Source: Luteimonas endophytica
Lineage (GTDB): Bacteria > Pseudomonadota > Gammaproteobacteria > Xanthomonadales > Xanthomonadaceae
DNA length: 64,000 nt
Reading direction: 5' to 3'
Assembly: GCF_029887875.1 (NCBI RefSeq)
Contig: NZ_JARXRM010000025.1
Coordinates: 1 to 64,000 of the forward strand
In this document: positions 1-8,098 of the stretch, piece after piece
Position numbering within the stretch: position 1 is the first letter of the stretch
Layout of the letters: each line of letters opens with the position of its first letter
Program-made: the position numbers and the translations under genes
Notes under the pieces: generated by a model
The model's input: the letters and a program-made list of their open reading frames with translations, nothing else
What the model was told of the DNA's origin: nothing
Databases searched by the model: none

Positions 1-95
1 AGATGTGGATCGGCATGGCGATCATTCCGCTCGGCCTGGCGCTGTCGGCCTACGGCATGCTGCCGCGCGCGCCCGCAGGCCTGCAGCCCGGCATG
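1..95 (+). repeat. Exact 95-bp copy of part of the MFS transporter gene
   Basis: These bases match 2906-3000 without a mismatch, and the match stops abruptly at base 96. The fragment stays in the same reading frame as the MFS gene (transmembrane segment ending in GLQPGM) and then runs into unrelated codons. It begins at the window edge, so the copy may extend further left. It is a gene fragment left by duplication or recombination, or an assembly artefact at a contig end. Confidence 0.9.
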
Positions 96-129
96 AGAGC
101 AGACATCGCATCATCTGAGTTCGAGGCGG

Positions 130-1065
130 TCAACGGCCGCCTCCGGAGGTGGGCGAGCCCTTGTCGTCCAGATCGCGATCCAACAGGCAATCGATGAAGG
201 CGCGAAGTGCCGGCAGCATGTACCTTCGGCTGGAGTAGTACAGATACAGGCCCGGCACGGTGGGCGACCAGTCGGAAAGGACGCGCTTGAGTCGCCCGTC
301 CCGCAATGCGTCCGCGATTCCGTCGTCGTTGTAGGCATACAGGATGCCCAAGCCCTGCAGCGCCGCCGGCACCACGATGTCCTGGTGGTTGGAGATCACC
401 GCGCCTTCGCCGAAGAACTCGACCGCTTTCCCCTTCTTCCTGAACTCCCACCCGGCCACTCTGCCGCTGCCGGGAAACCGCCAGTTGATGCAGGCGTGAT
501 GGTTCAGGTCGGCGGGCGTCCTGGGTTCGCCGTGTCGTGCCAGGTAGTCGGCCGAGGCCACGGCCAACAGCTCGATGTCCGGGGTGAGCCGGACGGCCAC
601 CATGTCCTTCTGCAGGCGACCGCCCACGCGAACGCCCGCATCGAAACCCTCACCCGCGATATCTCTCAAGCCATCGTCGATCACGATGTCGAGCACGACA
701 TTCGGATGCGCGCGGCTGAAGCGACCGAGCCGTGGCGCGATCACTTTCTTCGCCGCCATGCTGAGCGTATTGATCCGCAGCGTCCCCGCGGCACGTGCAT
801 GCGCGCCCACCGCCTGCGCAACGGCATCCTCCATGTCGCGCAGCATCGGGGCGATGCGCTCATGCAGACGCCGCCCCGGTTCCGTGGGCGACACGCTGCG
901 CGTGGTCCGGTTCAGCAGGCGAACGCCAAGCCGCGATTCCAGGCGCCGGATGATCTGGCTGAGGGCGGACCGGGAAAGCCCCAGATGATCGGCGGCACGG
1001 GCAAAGCTGGCCCGGTCGACCACCGCCACGAAGGCCTTGAGTTCGGCAACTTCGGCGCCGCGCAT
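130..1065 (-). CDS. LysR-family transcriptional regulator
   Basis: This 311-residue protein has the usual LysR length and layout. Residues about 6-64 form the winged helix-turn-helix, with the typical stretch SFARAADHLGLSRSALSQ followed by LESRLGVRLLNRTTR. Residues about 90-290 form the periplasmic-binding-like effector domain. It is divergent from the SnoaL-like gene at 1166, the standard arrangement for a LysR regulator controlling its neighbour, and a palindrome lies in the shared promoter region. The inducer cannot be read from the sequence. The gene ends 35 bp from the duplicated MFS fragment, so the whole LysR-to-MFS block lies between two copies of the same 95 bp. Confidence 0.93.
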   Translation of the reverse strand: MRGAEVAELKAFVAVVDRASFARAADHLGLSRSALSQIIRRLESRLGVRLLNRTTRSVSPTEPGRRLHERIAPMLRDMEDAVAQAVGAHARAAGTLRINTLSMAAKKVIAPRLGRFSRAHPNVVLDIVIDDGLRDIAGEGFDAGVRVGGRLQKDMVAVRLTPDIELLAVASADYLARHGEPRTPADLNHHACINWRFPGSGRVAGWEFRKKGKAVEFFGEGAVISNHQDIVVPAALQGLGILYAYNDDGIADALRDGRLKRVLSDWSPTVPGLYLYYSSRRYMLPALRAFIDCLLDRDLDDKGSPTSGGGR

Positions 1066-1093
1066 TGTGTTCTGATTCCTACATAGACTGATT

Positions 1094-1117
1094 AGATAAT
1101 AGAGGATTCTCTTATCT
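1094..1117. promoter_or_regulatory. Palindrome between LysR gene and its divergent neighbour
   Basis: AGATAA and AGAG on the left mirror CTCT and TATCT on the right around a short centre. The site lies 28 bp upstream of the LysR start and 49 bp upstream of the SnoaL-like start. The AT-rich palindrome in a GC-rich surrounding fits a LysR operator, but binding is inferred only. Confidence 0.45.
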
Positions 1118-1165
1118 GTCAGGCGGGATCATCCTGGCTCCGTGAACCCCAGACGGAGCCTTGCA

Positions 1166-1495
1166 ATGAAACATCCGAACCTGCCCGAACCCATCGCCGC
1201 CTACTTCGATGCCGACGCCCGGGGGGCCCAAGCCGTTGCACGTTGCTTCACCAGGGACGGGCGGGTGCTGGACGAGGGCGAGGCCCATGTCGGCCTGGCC
1301 GCGATCGAGGCGTGGAAGGCGGACGCCTCCGCCCGATACACCTACACCGCCACGCCCCATACGCTGGAGAAGCGGGATCGCCGCTACATCGTGACCAGCC
1401 ACGTGGCGGGCGACTTCCCCGGCAGCCCGGTGGACCTGCGTTACGCCTTTACCCTGGAGCGCGGAAAGATCGCCACGCTGGAGATCGCGCCATGA
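1166..1495 (+). CDS. SnoaL/NTF2-like small protein
   Basis: The 109-residue product fits the NTF2/SnoaL cone fold: [18 protein letters not shown], then a [13 protein letters not shown] strand, a short helix and a C-terminal sheet ending LEIAP. Such proteins are often accessory factors or small hydrolases or isomerases, and no substrate can be named. The ATG at 1166 is preferred over the GTG at 1142 because a GACGGAG ribosome-binding sequence lies about 8 nt before it. Its stop overlaps the next ATG (ATGA), so it is coupled to the short-chain dehydrogenase remnant. SnoaL-like and dehydrogenase genes are commonly paired in LysR-controlled clusters. Confidence 0.75.
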   Translation: MKHPNLPEPIAAYFDADARGAQAVARCFTRDGRVLDEGEAHVGLAAIEAWKADASARYTYTATPHTLEKRDRRYIVTSHVAGDFPGSPVDLRYAFTLERGKIATLEIAP

Positions 1496-1641
1496 GCTTC
1501 GATCTGCAGCTGACCGGGAAGCGCGTCATGACCAAGCCCGGTGAGGTGGCCGACCTCATCGCCTTCCTGCTCTCGCCCCGGGCGGCCTCCATCTCCGGCG
1601 CGGAATACACCATCGACGGCGGAACCGTGCCGACCGCGTGA
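1492..1641 (+). pseudogene. Short-chain dehydrogenase with internal deletion
   Basis: The 49-codon frame joins the first residues of an SDR oxidoreductase ([10 protein letters not shown], normally followed by the GxxxGIG cofactor loop) directly to its last 37 residues ([19 protein letters not shown], then [14 protein letters not shown]). The Rossmann cofactor loop and the YxxxK catalytic motif, roughly 200 codons, are missing while the frame is kept. The start codon still overlaps the upstream stop. It cannot be an active enzyme. It is either a deletion relic or, less likely, a small peptide. Confidence 0.85.
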
Positions 1642-1812
1642 CCGGTGCCCGCCGCGCCGGTCCGGCGCTGGACCGGGAGCGCCGGCCCGACGAGAAGTAG
1701 CACGATCGATCAAGTTTTACGGACTCAATGCAACCGATCGTGTGGGCGCGCGTCGCAAAGTAGCCCTGCCGGCCGAGACGCCGCGCACCCACCACCGCCC
1801 GAGGATACGTCC

Positions 1813-2604
1813 ATGTTCAAGCTCATCCCTGCCATGCTCGCGGCCGCTCTGGCGGTCGCCCTGTCCCCGGCCGCGCAGGCCGGCGACGCCACGTCCGCCC
1901 ACCACGGCGCACAGGTGAAGAACGTCGTGCTGGTGCATGGCGCCTTCGCCGACGGTGCCGGCTGGCGCCCGGTCTACGACGACCTGACCGCGCGCGGCTA
2001 TCGCGTCTCGATCGTGCAGAACCCGCTGACCTCGCTCGCCGATGACGTGAGGGCGACACAGCGCGTACTCGACCGCCAGGACGGCCCCGCCATCCTGGTC
2101 GGGCATTCCTGGGGCGGCACGGTCATCACCGAAGCCGGCGACCACGACAAGGTGGCGGGCCTGGTCTACGTGTCCGCCCTGGCGCCGGACGCCGGCGAAA
2201 CCACCGCCCAGCAGTACGCCGGCTTCGCGCCCACGCCCGAGTTCGTGATCGACACGGGAAGCGACGGCTACGGGTTCATCAATCCCGCCAACTTCAAGGC
2301 CGGTTTCGCTCACGACGCCACCGATGCCGACGCGGCGTTCCTGCGCGATTCGCAGGTGCCGATCAACATGACGGTGTTCGGCACCACGCTGACGAAGGCG
2401 GCCTGGCGCACGAAGCCCAGCTGGGCCGTGATTGCCACGGAGGACAAGGCGTTCGACCAGACCATGCTCATCCACATGGCCGAGCGCATCAACGCTCGCA
2501 TCACCAAGGTGGCCGCCAGCCACGCGGTCTTCATGACGCAGCCCACGGTGGTGGCGGACACGATCGATCGCGCCGCAAGGGAAGCCGGCCAGCCGGTCAG
2601 GTAA
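1813..2604 (+). CDS. Exported alpha/beta hydrolase
   Basis: The 263-residue protein begins with a Sec signal peptide (residues 1-23, cleavage after AQA). The mature domain has the oxyanion segment VHGAFADG (41-48), the nucleophile elbow GHSWGG with Ser99, and a late His in ASHAVF. This set matches the small esterase/lactonase-like alpha/beta hydrolases often annotated as EstC or salicylate-esterase-like. It probably acts in the periplasm on a small ester or lactone. The ATG at 1813 has GAGGAT about 7 nt upstream, and earlier in-frame starts lack a signal peptide. It sits between the SDR relic and an MFS transporter and may be co-expressed with both. Confidence 0.85.
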   Translation: MFKLIPAMLAAALAVALSPAAQAGDATSAHHGAQVKNVVLVHGAFADGAGWRPVYDDLTARGYRVSIVQNPLTSLADDVRATQRVLDRQDGPAILVGHSWGGTVITEAGDHDKVAGLVYVSALAPDAGETTAQQYAGFAPTPEFVIDTGSDGYGFINPANFKAGFAHDATDADAAFLRDSQVPINMTVFGTTLTKAAWRTKPSWAVIATEDKAFDQTMLIHMAERINARITKVAASHAVFMTQPTVVADTIDRAAREAGQPVR

Positions 2605-2757
2605 GCGGCGTCAGGACTCCCTCTTCGGTGACCATGGGGGCCTGGAAGCTGGCGGCCCGGTTCTCCCGTGTTCGATCACACCTGCCGAGGTTTCTGTCGC
2701 AGCACCGCCCAAAGGCCGGACGCCGGCGCTACCATGCGCGCACCTTCCGGAGGCATC

Positions 2758-4356
2758 GTGAGTCGAGCCGGCTTTGCATTTCACCACCCCGTCGCGTTCT
2801 GGGTGGGCTGCGCCCTGATCACCGCGGGCGTGCTCTCGCACGGCCCGATGTTCATGATGGGCCAGCACACGCACTGGCAGATGGTCGGCATGCCGATGAC
2901 GGCCGAGATGTGGATCGGCATGGCGATCATTCCGCTCGGCCTGGCGCTGTCGGCCTACGGCATGCTGCCGCGCGCGCCCGCAGGCCTGCAGCCCGGCATG
3001 GGCGCGCCGCTGAACTTCCACGTGGCCGATGGCGTGCCGCTCAACCGCGCGCACCTCACGCTGGCGACGGTGCTGGTGGTGACGCTCGCCATCGACGTCA
3101 TGAAGCCGGCCACGCTCGGCTTCGTGATGCCCGGCATGCGCGCCGAGTACCGCCTGGAGACATCGGGCGCCAGCGTGTTGACGCTGTTCGCGCTGACGGG
3201 CACGACGGTCGGCTCGGTGGTGTGGGGGCGGGTGGCCGACCGTTTCGGTCGCCGGTCGGCCATCCTGCTGTCGGCGCTGATGTTCATCGGCACCGCCATC
3301 TGCGGCGCGATGCCGTCGTACGGCTGGAATCTCGCGATGTGCTTCCTGATGGGCGCATCGGCAGGCGGGCTGCTGCCGATCGCCTTCACCCTGATGGCCG
3401 AGACCGTGCCGGCGCTGCATCGCGGTTGGCTGCTGGTCGCACTGGGCGGCCTGGGGACCTCTGGCGGCTACCTGCTCGCCGCGGGCGCGGCGGCGGTGCT
3501 GGAACCGATGTTCAGCTGGCGCGTGCTGTGGCTGCTGGGCCTGCCGACCGGGGCGTTGATCATCGTGCTCAACCGTTTCATTCCCGAGTCGCCGCGCTTC
3601 CTGTCGAGCATGGGCCTGCATACGCAGGCCCGGGCACTGCTGGCGCGTTTCTCCGGGCCGGGCGGGCGCATCGAGCGCGACGACGCCCTGCACCCCGCGC
3701 CGCCGGTGATCGATGAAGGCCACCCGGTCGCGGGAACCCGGGATCTCCTGCGCGGCCGGCACGCACCGGTCTCGCGGAGCCTGCTGGTCGCGGGCACCGC
3801 GTGGGGACTGGTGAACTTCGGCTTCGTCCTGTGGCTGCCGACCAACCTCACCGAGCTGGGCGTGGATGCGGCCGCGGCCAGCGCCCTGCTCGCGCGGTCG
3901 GCGTTCTACGCGTTGCCCGGCATCGCGCTCGTCATCTGGATGTACTACCGCTGGAGCAGTTTCAAATCGCTGGTGCTGTTCCTGGGGCTGACCGCTGCCG
4001 CGCTGCTGGTGTTCGCCGCGCTCGATGTCCTGGGCATCCGCTCGGCGCCCCTGACCACGACCGCCATCGCCAGCTTGCTGATCAGCGTGAGCGGCGTGAT
4101 CGCGATGCTCATTCCTTATGCGGCGGAGATCTACCCATTGCGCCTGCGCGGCACGGGGTCGGGGGTGATCGCCGCGAGCTCGAAGTTCGGAGGCATCCTC
4201 GGCGCGGGCCTGGGCGTCATCGGGTTCTTCGACCACTTCGCGCTCTCCGCGGCGCTGCTCGCCATCCCCATGGCGGCGTCCGCGGTGATGCTGGCACGCA
4301 GCGGCGTGGAGACACGGGGGCAAGGGCTCGAGGAGATTCAGGTGCGCTTTTCGTAG
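2758..4356 (+). CDS. MFS transporter with two extra N-terminal membrane segments
   Basis: This is a polytopic membrane protein of about 532 residues. The major facilitator core starts near residue 85 and shows the loop 2-3 signature GRVADRFGRRSA and a PESPRF motif after the sixth helix of the core. About 80 residues with two further hydrophobic segments precede the core, which is longer than a standard 12-helix carrier. The GTG at 2758 is preferred because GGAGG lies 4 nt upstream; an ATG at 2734 is the alternative. The substrate is unknown; aromatic-acid and sugar-porter-like carriers share these motifs. Bases 2906-3000 recur exactly at the left end of the window. Confidence 0.88.
   Translation: MSRAGFAFHHPVAFWVGCALITAGVLSHGPMFMMGQHTHWQMVGMPMTAEMWIGMAIIPLGLALSAYGMLPRAPAGLQPGMGAPLNFHVADGVPLNRAHLTLATVLVVTLAIDVMKPATLGFVMPGMRAEYRLETSGASVLTLFALTGTTVGSVVWGRVADRFGRRSAILLSALMFIGTAICGAMPSYGWNLAMCFLMGASAGGLLPIAFTLMAETVPALHRGWLLVALGGLGTSGGYLLAAGAAAVLEPMFSWRVLWLLGLPTGALIIVLNRFIPESPRFLSSMGLHTQARALLARFSGPGGRIERDDALHPAPPVIDEGHPVAGTRDLLRGRHAPVSRSLLVAGTAWGLVNFGFVLWLPTNLTELGVDAAAASALLARSAFYALPGIALVIWMYYRWSSFKSLVLFLGLTAAALLVFAALDVLGIRSAPLTTTAIASLLISVSGVIAMLIPYAAEIYPLRLRGTGSGVIAASSKFGGILGAGLGVIGFFDHFALSAALLAIPMAASAVMLARSGVETRGQGLEEIQVRFS
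2906..3000 (+). repeat. Internal copy of the 95-bp direct repeat
   Basis: This is the second, intact-context copy of window bases 1-95. It encodes part of the second extra membrane segment of the MFS protein. The two copies are in the same orientation, 2905 bp apart, and bracket the LysR, SnoaL, SDR-relic and hydrolase genes. Confidence 0.9.
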
Positions 4357-4552
4357 CCACCTCTTGCCGAGGTCGAGAGTGAGCAGTGGCCTCGATCGTG
4401 ATGCGCGCATCACCCGGCCAGGTCGGCAGGTACTTCGAAAGCGGGTCATCCGGCGAGTCATTGCCGGCGTCGACCAGATTCAACAGTCCGAAAGCAGAGA
4501 ATGCTTTACGAGGGTGCCGGCCAGGCACCATTTCCGTAGGGCCGCGAATGCC

Positions 4553-4951
4553 TCAGCGTTTGATTAGTTCGAGCTTGCCGTTCCTGCGGGGAGGAATCCG
4601 AAAGATGGAACCTGCCTCGAAGTTCTCGCTAGTTGTGGCGATTTTTGGCCAATACTCGATCAGTCGCGCGGCCCTGTCGTAGTGCCCCAAGTGATTCCAG
4701 CCTTTCGCCAGAACGAATACCGTCAACCCTAACCGGGTGATCGCCTCGCGCTCCACTGGCCGGCGGTAATGGTGATCTTGCGTGATATGAACTCGCACTC
4801 CGTCTTCGATGGCGCGCCGGAACAGCTCGAGATCGGGCGCGCCTCTTGCGTAGTCCGTGACGTGGACAACCTCATGACCGTCGACGGCGACAAGGACATT
4901 CAATGCCCGTGCAAGGGCGGGGGGAAGGTTCTCGTCGATCTGCGCCTTCAA
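4553..4951 (-). CDS. DUF5615 PIN-like toxin candidate
   Basis: The 132-residue product begins KAQIDENLPPALARAL, the typical opening of DUF5615 PIN-like proteins. It keeps the acidic D near the start, DLELFRRAIEDG in the middle and the VHITQD strand. PIN-like proteins are RNases, and this family is found as the second gene of toxin-antitoxin pairs. Its start overlaps the stop of the upstream DUF433 gene by 4 nt (ATGA), so the two are translated together. The action on RNA is inferred from the family. The C-terminal part after about residue 90 is less typical. Confidence 0.8.
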   Translation of the reverse strand: MKAQIDENLPPALARALNVLVAVDGHEVVHVTDYARGAPDLELFRRAIEDGVRVHITQDHHYRRPVEREAITRLGLTVFVLAKGWNHLGHYDRAARLIEYWPKIATTSENFEAGSIFRIPPRRNGKLELIKR

Positions 4952-5655
4952 GGCGCGACCACCTGCTGCTCGAATGCGACGGCCTTGCGGACCTCGGCGG
5001 TCGACACCTCGTAGAGGCGAGCGACCCGATGCAGATCCCCTTGTTCCGCCTTCACGGCGTCAGCAATGGCCACGGTCGGCACGCCCGAGCCCGCCAGGAT
5101 GGGATGGCCGAAGCTGCGGTCCGGATCGAGTACCACCACTTTCGACCTTGGCATCGGATACCACCGCGTCGCTTCGTCATCGACGTTCAGCTCGATGCCC
5201 TCTCGCAGCGAAGGTCCGATCACCTTGGCCATCACGTTCTGGCGCTTGACCACGTCTACCAGTGCCTTGTCGCCGTTCTCGTCCAGCATTTCCATGAAGA
5301 TGCGACGGCCGTCGGTCTTGAAGGCAGTGCTGGTGAAGGGGTACTCGTTTCCGAGTCGGTCCCGCAGCTCGTCGATGGTGCGCCGGATCAGGAACAGCGG
5401 GACACCAACCGCCACGAAGGTTCGAACGAAACGAAGCTCGATCAGATCCCGAAAGCCCACTCCATCGATGTCCGATTCCGCAAGCTGGGAAGTCCACAAT
5501 GGCTCGTACTGGCGCGCTTCTCCTCTGCGCTTTCCCGAGTAGCCCTTCATCCAACGCCGCAGCTCCCGCGACTCGGTACCAATGAAGCGCGCGGCGTCGG
5601 CGAACGAGTAGATGCCGACTCCGAAGGTGCGCTGCGATTGGATCGGGATGCCCAT
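4948..5655 (-). CDS. DUF433 antitoxin-like DNA-binding protein
   Basis: The 235-residue protein has an N-terminal MerR-like helix-turn-helix (YSFADAARFIG, then RELRRWMKGY). Its C-terminal DUF433 domain (about 160-232) contains RSFGHPILAGSGVPTVAIAD. DUF433 proteins partner DUF5615 PIN-like toxins, and here the antitoxin gene comes first, as expected for autoregulation. The middle part (VGFRDLIELRFVRTFVAVGV) is also typical of the long DUF433 subfamily. The operon is flanked by short regions with no clear genes. Antitoxin activity is inferred from family and gene order. Confidence 0.82.
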   Translation of the reverse strand: MGIPIQSQRTFGVGIYSFADAARFIGTESRELRRWMKGYSGKRRGEARQYEPLWTSQLAESDIDGVGFRDLIELRFVRTFVAVGVPLFLIRRTIDELRDRLGNEYPFTSTAFKTDGRRIFMEMLDENGDKALVDVVKRQNVMAKVIGPSLREGIELNVDDEATRWYPMPRSKVVVLDPDRSFGHPILAGSGVPTVAIADAVKAEQGDLHRVARLYEVSTAEVRKAVAFEQQVVAP

Positions 5656-6084
5656 GGGAAGAGTCTATCGAATGGCGGTGCCGGTTGCGGAGTTCGAAGA
5701 GCAGGAATCGCACGGGGCCGTCGCACGGGCTGCGACAGGATCGCTCTCACGGGCCATGAGATCAGCGGACGCGGCCTCGGCGCCCAACCGGATCTGTGCC
5801 TCGGCTTATTGCATACCGGCGATGAAGCCATCACAAGCGAGTTCCACATGGATGGGGTTGGAGGGAACATTAATATGGCGTACGACGCCATCCGTAAGGC
5901 ATAGAAATATAGCTCCGGCGCCTACCCAGAGGCGGCCCGGACGGCCTTGAGGCAACAGGCGCCGGCCCGGCCTGGCGTCAACCACCCGTGAGATCCGAGC
6001 GACCTGCCGGACGATTCTTCGGACCAGCCGGGAGTTAAGAGCTGGCTCGGGCAGCGCGAGGAGCCCATACGAAAGCCCCTCAGT
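5656..6084. other. Intergenic stretch without a recognisable gene
   Basis: About 430 bp lie between the toxin-antitoxin operon and the LytTR regulator gene. Only short overlapping frames with no recognisable product were seen. The part near 5840-5910 is noticeably richer in A and T, and promoter elements for the minus-strand antitoxin operon must lie at its left end. Nothing else can be supported. Confidence 0.5.
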
Positions 6085-6822
6085 TCACGGGGCGCGCAGC
6101 CGGAACGCCTGCCGCACCCGCTCGCGGTAGGCCGGGCCGCTGCTCAGGCGCGCGCCCGACGCCAGCCGGAACACGTACTGCCCCGACCCCAGCGTCTCGA
6201 TCTCCGTCACCGCCGCGATGCGCACGATCCGCGAACGGTGGATGCGCGCGAAGTGGCGCGGGTCGAGTTGCGCCTCCATCGCGGCCATGGTTTCCCTCAG
6301 GCTCAGGCGCTCCGCGCCGACGTGCAGCTCGACGTAGTTCAGCTGCGCGACGATGCAGTCGATCGATTGCACCGGCACCATGCGCAGGCGGTGGGCCACG
6401 GGGACGGGCAGGCGCTCGGGGAAGTGGTCGGCTGCGCCGGAGGCGACGCGCTGCCGCGCCACGCGGGCCCGGTCAAGCGCGACCCGCAGCCGCTCGCGCG
6501 AGTAGGGCTTGAGCAGGTAGTCGACCGCGCCGTGTTCGAACGCGTCCACGGCGTGTTCGCCGAACGCGGTGACGAACACCACGTGCGGGCGCCAGGCCGC
6601 GGCGGCATGATGCAGCGTCCCGAAGCCGTCCATGCCGGGCATCTGGATATCGAGGAACACCACGTCCGGCTTCATATCGGCCAATGCGGCCGACGCTTCC
6701 TCGCCGTCGCTGCACTCACCCACGATATGCACGCCGTGCTCGGCACCCAGCATTCGCCGCAGCCGGGTGCGCGCCATCGGCTCGTCGTCCACGATCAGCA
6801 CCCGCAACGGCACGTCGTTCAT
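6085..6822 (-). CDS. LytTR-type response regulator
   Basis: The 245-residue regulator has an N-terminal receiver domain (residues 6-120) with the acidic pair VDDEP and the phosphoacceptor Asp58 in VVFLDIQMPGMDG. Its C-terminal LytTR DNA-binding domain (about 140-240) includes QLNYVELH and FARIHRSRIVR. It is the output partner of the kinase encoded just upstream; the kinase stop and this start overlap by 4 nt, which indicates coupled translation. LytTR regulators bind imperfect direct repeats, but the target here is unknown. The divergent neighbours encode an envelope thiol-redox pair, a possible but unproven target. Confidence 0.93.
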   Translation of the reverse strand: MNDVPLRVLIVDDEPMARTRLRRMLGAEHGVHIVGECSDGEEASAALADMKPDVVFLDIQMPGMDGFGTLHHAAAAWRPHVVFVTAFGEHAVDAFEHGAVDYLLKPYSRERLRVALDRARVARQRVASGAADHFPERLPVPVAHRLRMVPVQSIDCIVAQLNYVELHVGAERLSLRETMAAMEAQLDPRHFARIHRSRIVRIAAVTEIETLGSGQYVFRLASGARLSSGPAYRERVRQAFRLRAP

Positions 6823-7883
6823 GCCGCCGTCCCCAGTTTCAGCGGCAGCGAGACGCGCACCCGCGTGCCCCCTTGCGGCAGGGTCGTCATCTCCAGCGAC
6901 TGGGCCGCGCCGTACAGGCATTCCAGGCGGTCGCGGGTGTTGGCCAGGCCCAGCCCGAAGCCGGGCTTGGCCGGCGTGCCGGCGCCGTCGTCGAGCACTT
7001 CCAGCAGCAGCCGGTCGGCCTCGCGCCAGGCCCGCACCTCCACGCGCGTCGGCGAGACCCGTGGCGCCACCGCATGCGCCACCGCGTTCTCCACCAGCGG
7101 CTGCAGCATCAGCCGCGGTACCTGTGCGAACAGCACGTCCTCGCCGATCTCGCGCGTGAAGCGGAGCCGGTCGCCCAGGCGCACCTGCTCGATGCCGATG
7201 TAGCAGTCGAGCGCATCGAGCTCGTCGTCGAGGGATGTCTGCTGCTGGCGGCTGGATTGAAGGCTGTAGCGCAGCAGCCCGCCCAGCTGCACCAGCATGG
7301 TGTCGGCCGCGTCCGCGTCGTGATGGACCATCTCGGCGATGGAATTGAGCGAGTTGAAGAGGAAGTGCGGGTTGAGCTGTGCCGAGAGCGTGTCCAGCCG
7401 CGCCTGCGTCAATCGTTCCTGCAACACCTGGGCCTGGCGTTCGCGGGTGCGCGAGCGCTCGGCGTAGACCAGCGCGTGCCCGATGCCGACGATGACGCAA
7501 GCGACGAGGCAGTTCCTGAGCATGGCGCTGACCAGCAGCGTGCCCCCGCGCGGTGGCGTGTCGGAGCCGCCCACCCAGGGTTCCAGCACCAGCACGGCGC
7601 CGGTACGGAACGCCGCCGCGGCCAGTACCGCCAGCAGCAGGATCCCCAACGGCGCCAGCCAACGCTCGCGTTCCAATGGGCTGCGGGCGGTCCACCACAG
7701 CAGCCACAGCGTGGCGACCACCCAGATGGCGGCGCTCGCCAGCTGGGCGGGCAGGATCTCCTGCAGGCTCACCGGCTGGCCGCGCGCGGCGCGGAAGGCG
7801 AGCAGGTGGCTGGTCACGATGACGGCGTTCAGCCCCCACCATCCGACCACGCCGAGCACGATGAGCCAGGGGACCTTGCGCAT
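6819..7883 (-). CDS. LytS/YehU-like sensor histidine kinase
   Basis: The 354-residue protein has four hydrophobic membrane segments within residues 5-140 and a coiled-coil linker (145-165). The His_kinase domain motif is AQLNPHFLFNSLNSI, with phosphoacceptor His173. The HATPase part shows an N box with PLVENAVAH and a G box with FGLGLANTRDR. No PAS, GAF or 5TM-Lyt domain is obvious, so the signal is probably sensed in the membrane. The start has no competing upstream ATG. It pairs with the overlapping LytTR regulator. Confidence 0.92.
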   Translation of the reverse strand: MRKVPWLIVLGVVGWWGLNAVIVTSHLLAFRAARGQPVSLQEILPAQLASAAIWVVATLWLLWWTARSPLERERWLAPLGILLLAVLAAAAFRTGAVLVLEPWVGGSDTPPRGGTLLVSAMLRNCLVACVIVGIGHALVYAERSRTRERQAQVLQERLTQARLDTLSAQLNPHFLFNSLNSIAEMVHHDADAADTMLVQLGGLLRYSLQSSRQQQTSLDDELDALDCYIGIEQVRLGDRLRFTREIGEDVLFAQVPRLMLQPLVENAVAHAVAPRVSPTRVEVRAWREADRLLLEVLDDGAGTPAKPGFGLGLANTRDRLECLYGAAQSLEMTTLPQGGTRVRVSLPLKLGTAA

Positions 7884-8098
7884 AGCGGGGCAGGCTAGTC
7901 CGCGGCCCCGGTCCCCGCAACCGCCCGCGCCGTCTTCGTCCCCGGGTCCCCCCGATTCGTCCCAGCGCCGATCGATTCGCGGTGCCTGGCGCTAGGTTGC
8001 ACGCGGACCCGACGGCAGCGATGCCCACCCGGCCCTCGCACCGCGAAGCGCCACGTTGCGCCCACCCCCGGAGCGAAACCCCCGGACCCCGAGGAGCC

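Noticed and set aside
2611..4461. 616-codon minus-strand frame opposite the MFS gene
   Set aside because: His, Arg and Gln-rich shadow of a high-GC coding region; the plus strand has a clear transporter with SD and membrane segments.
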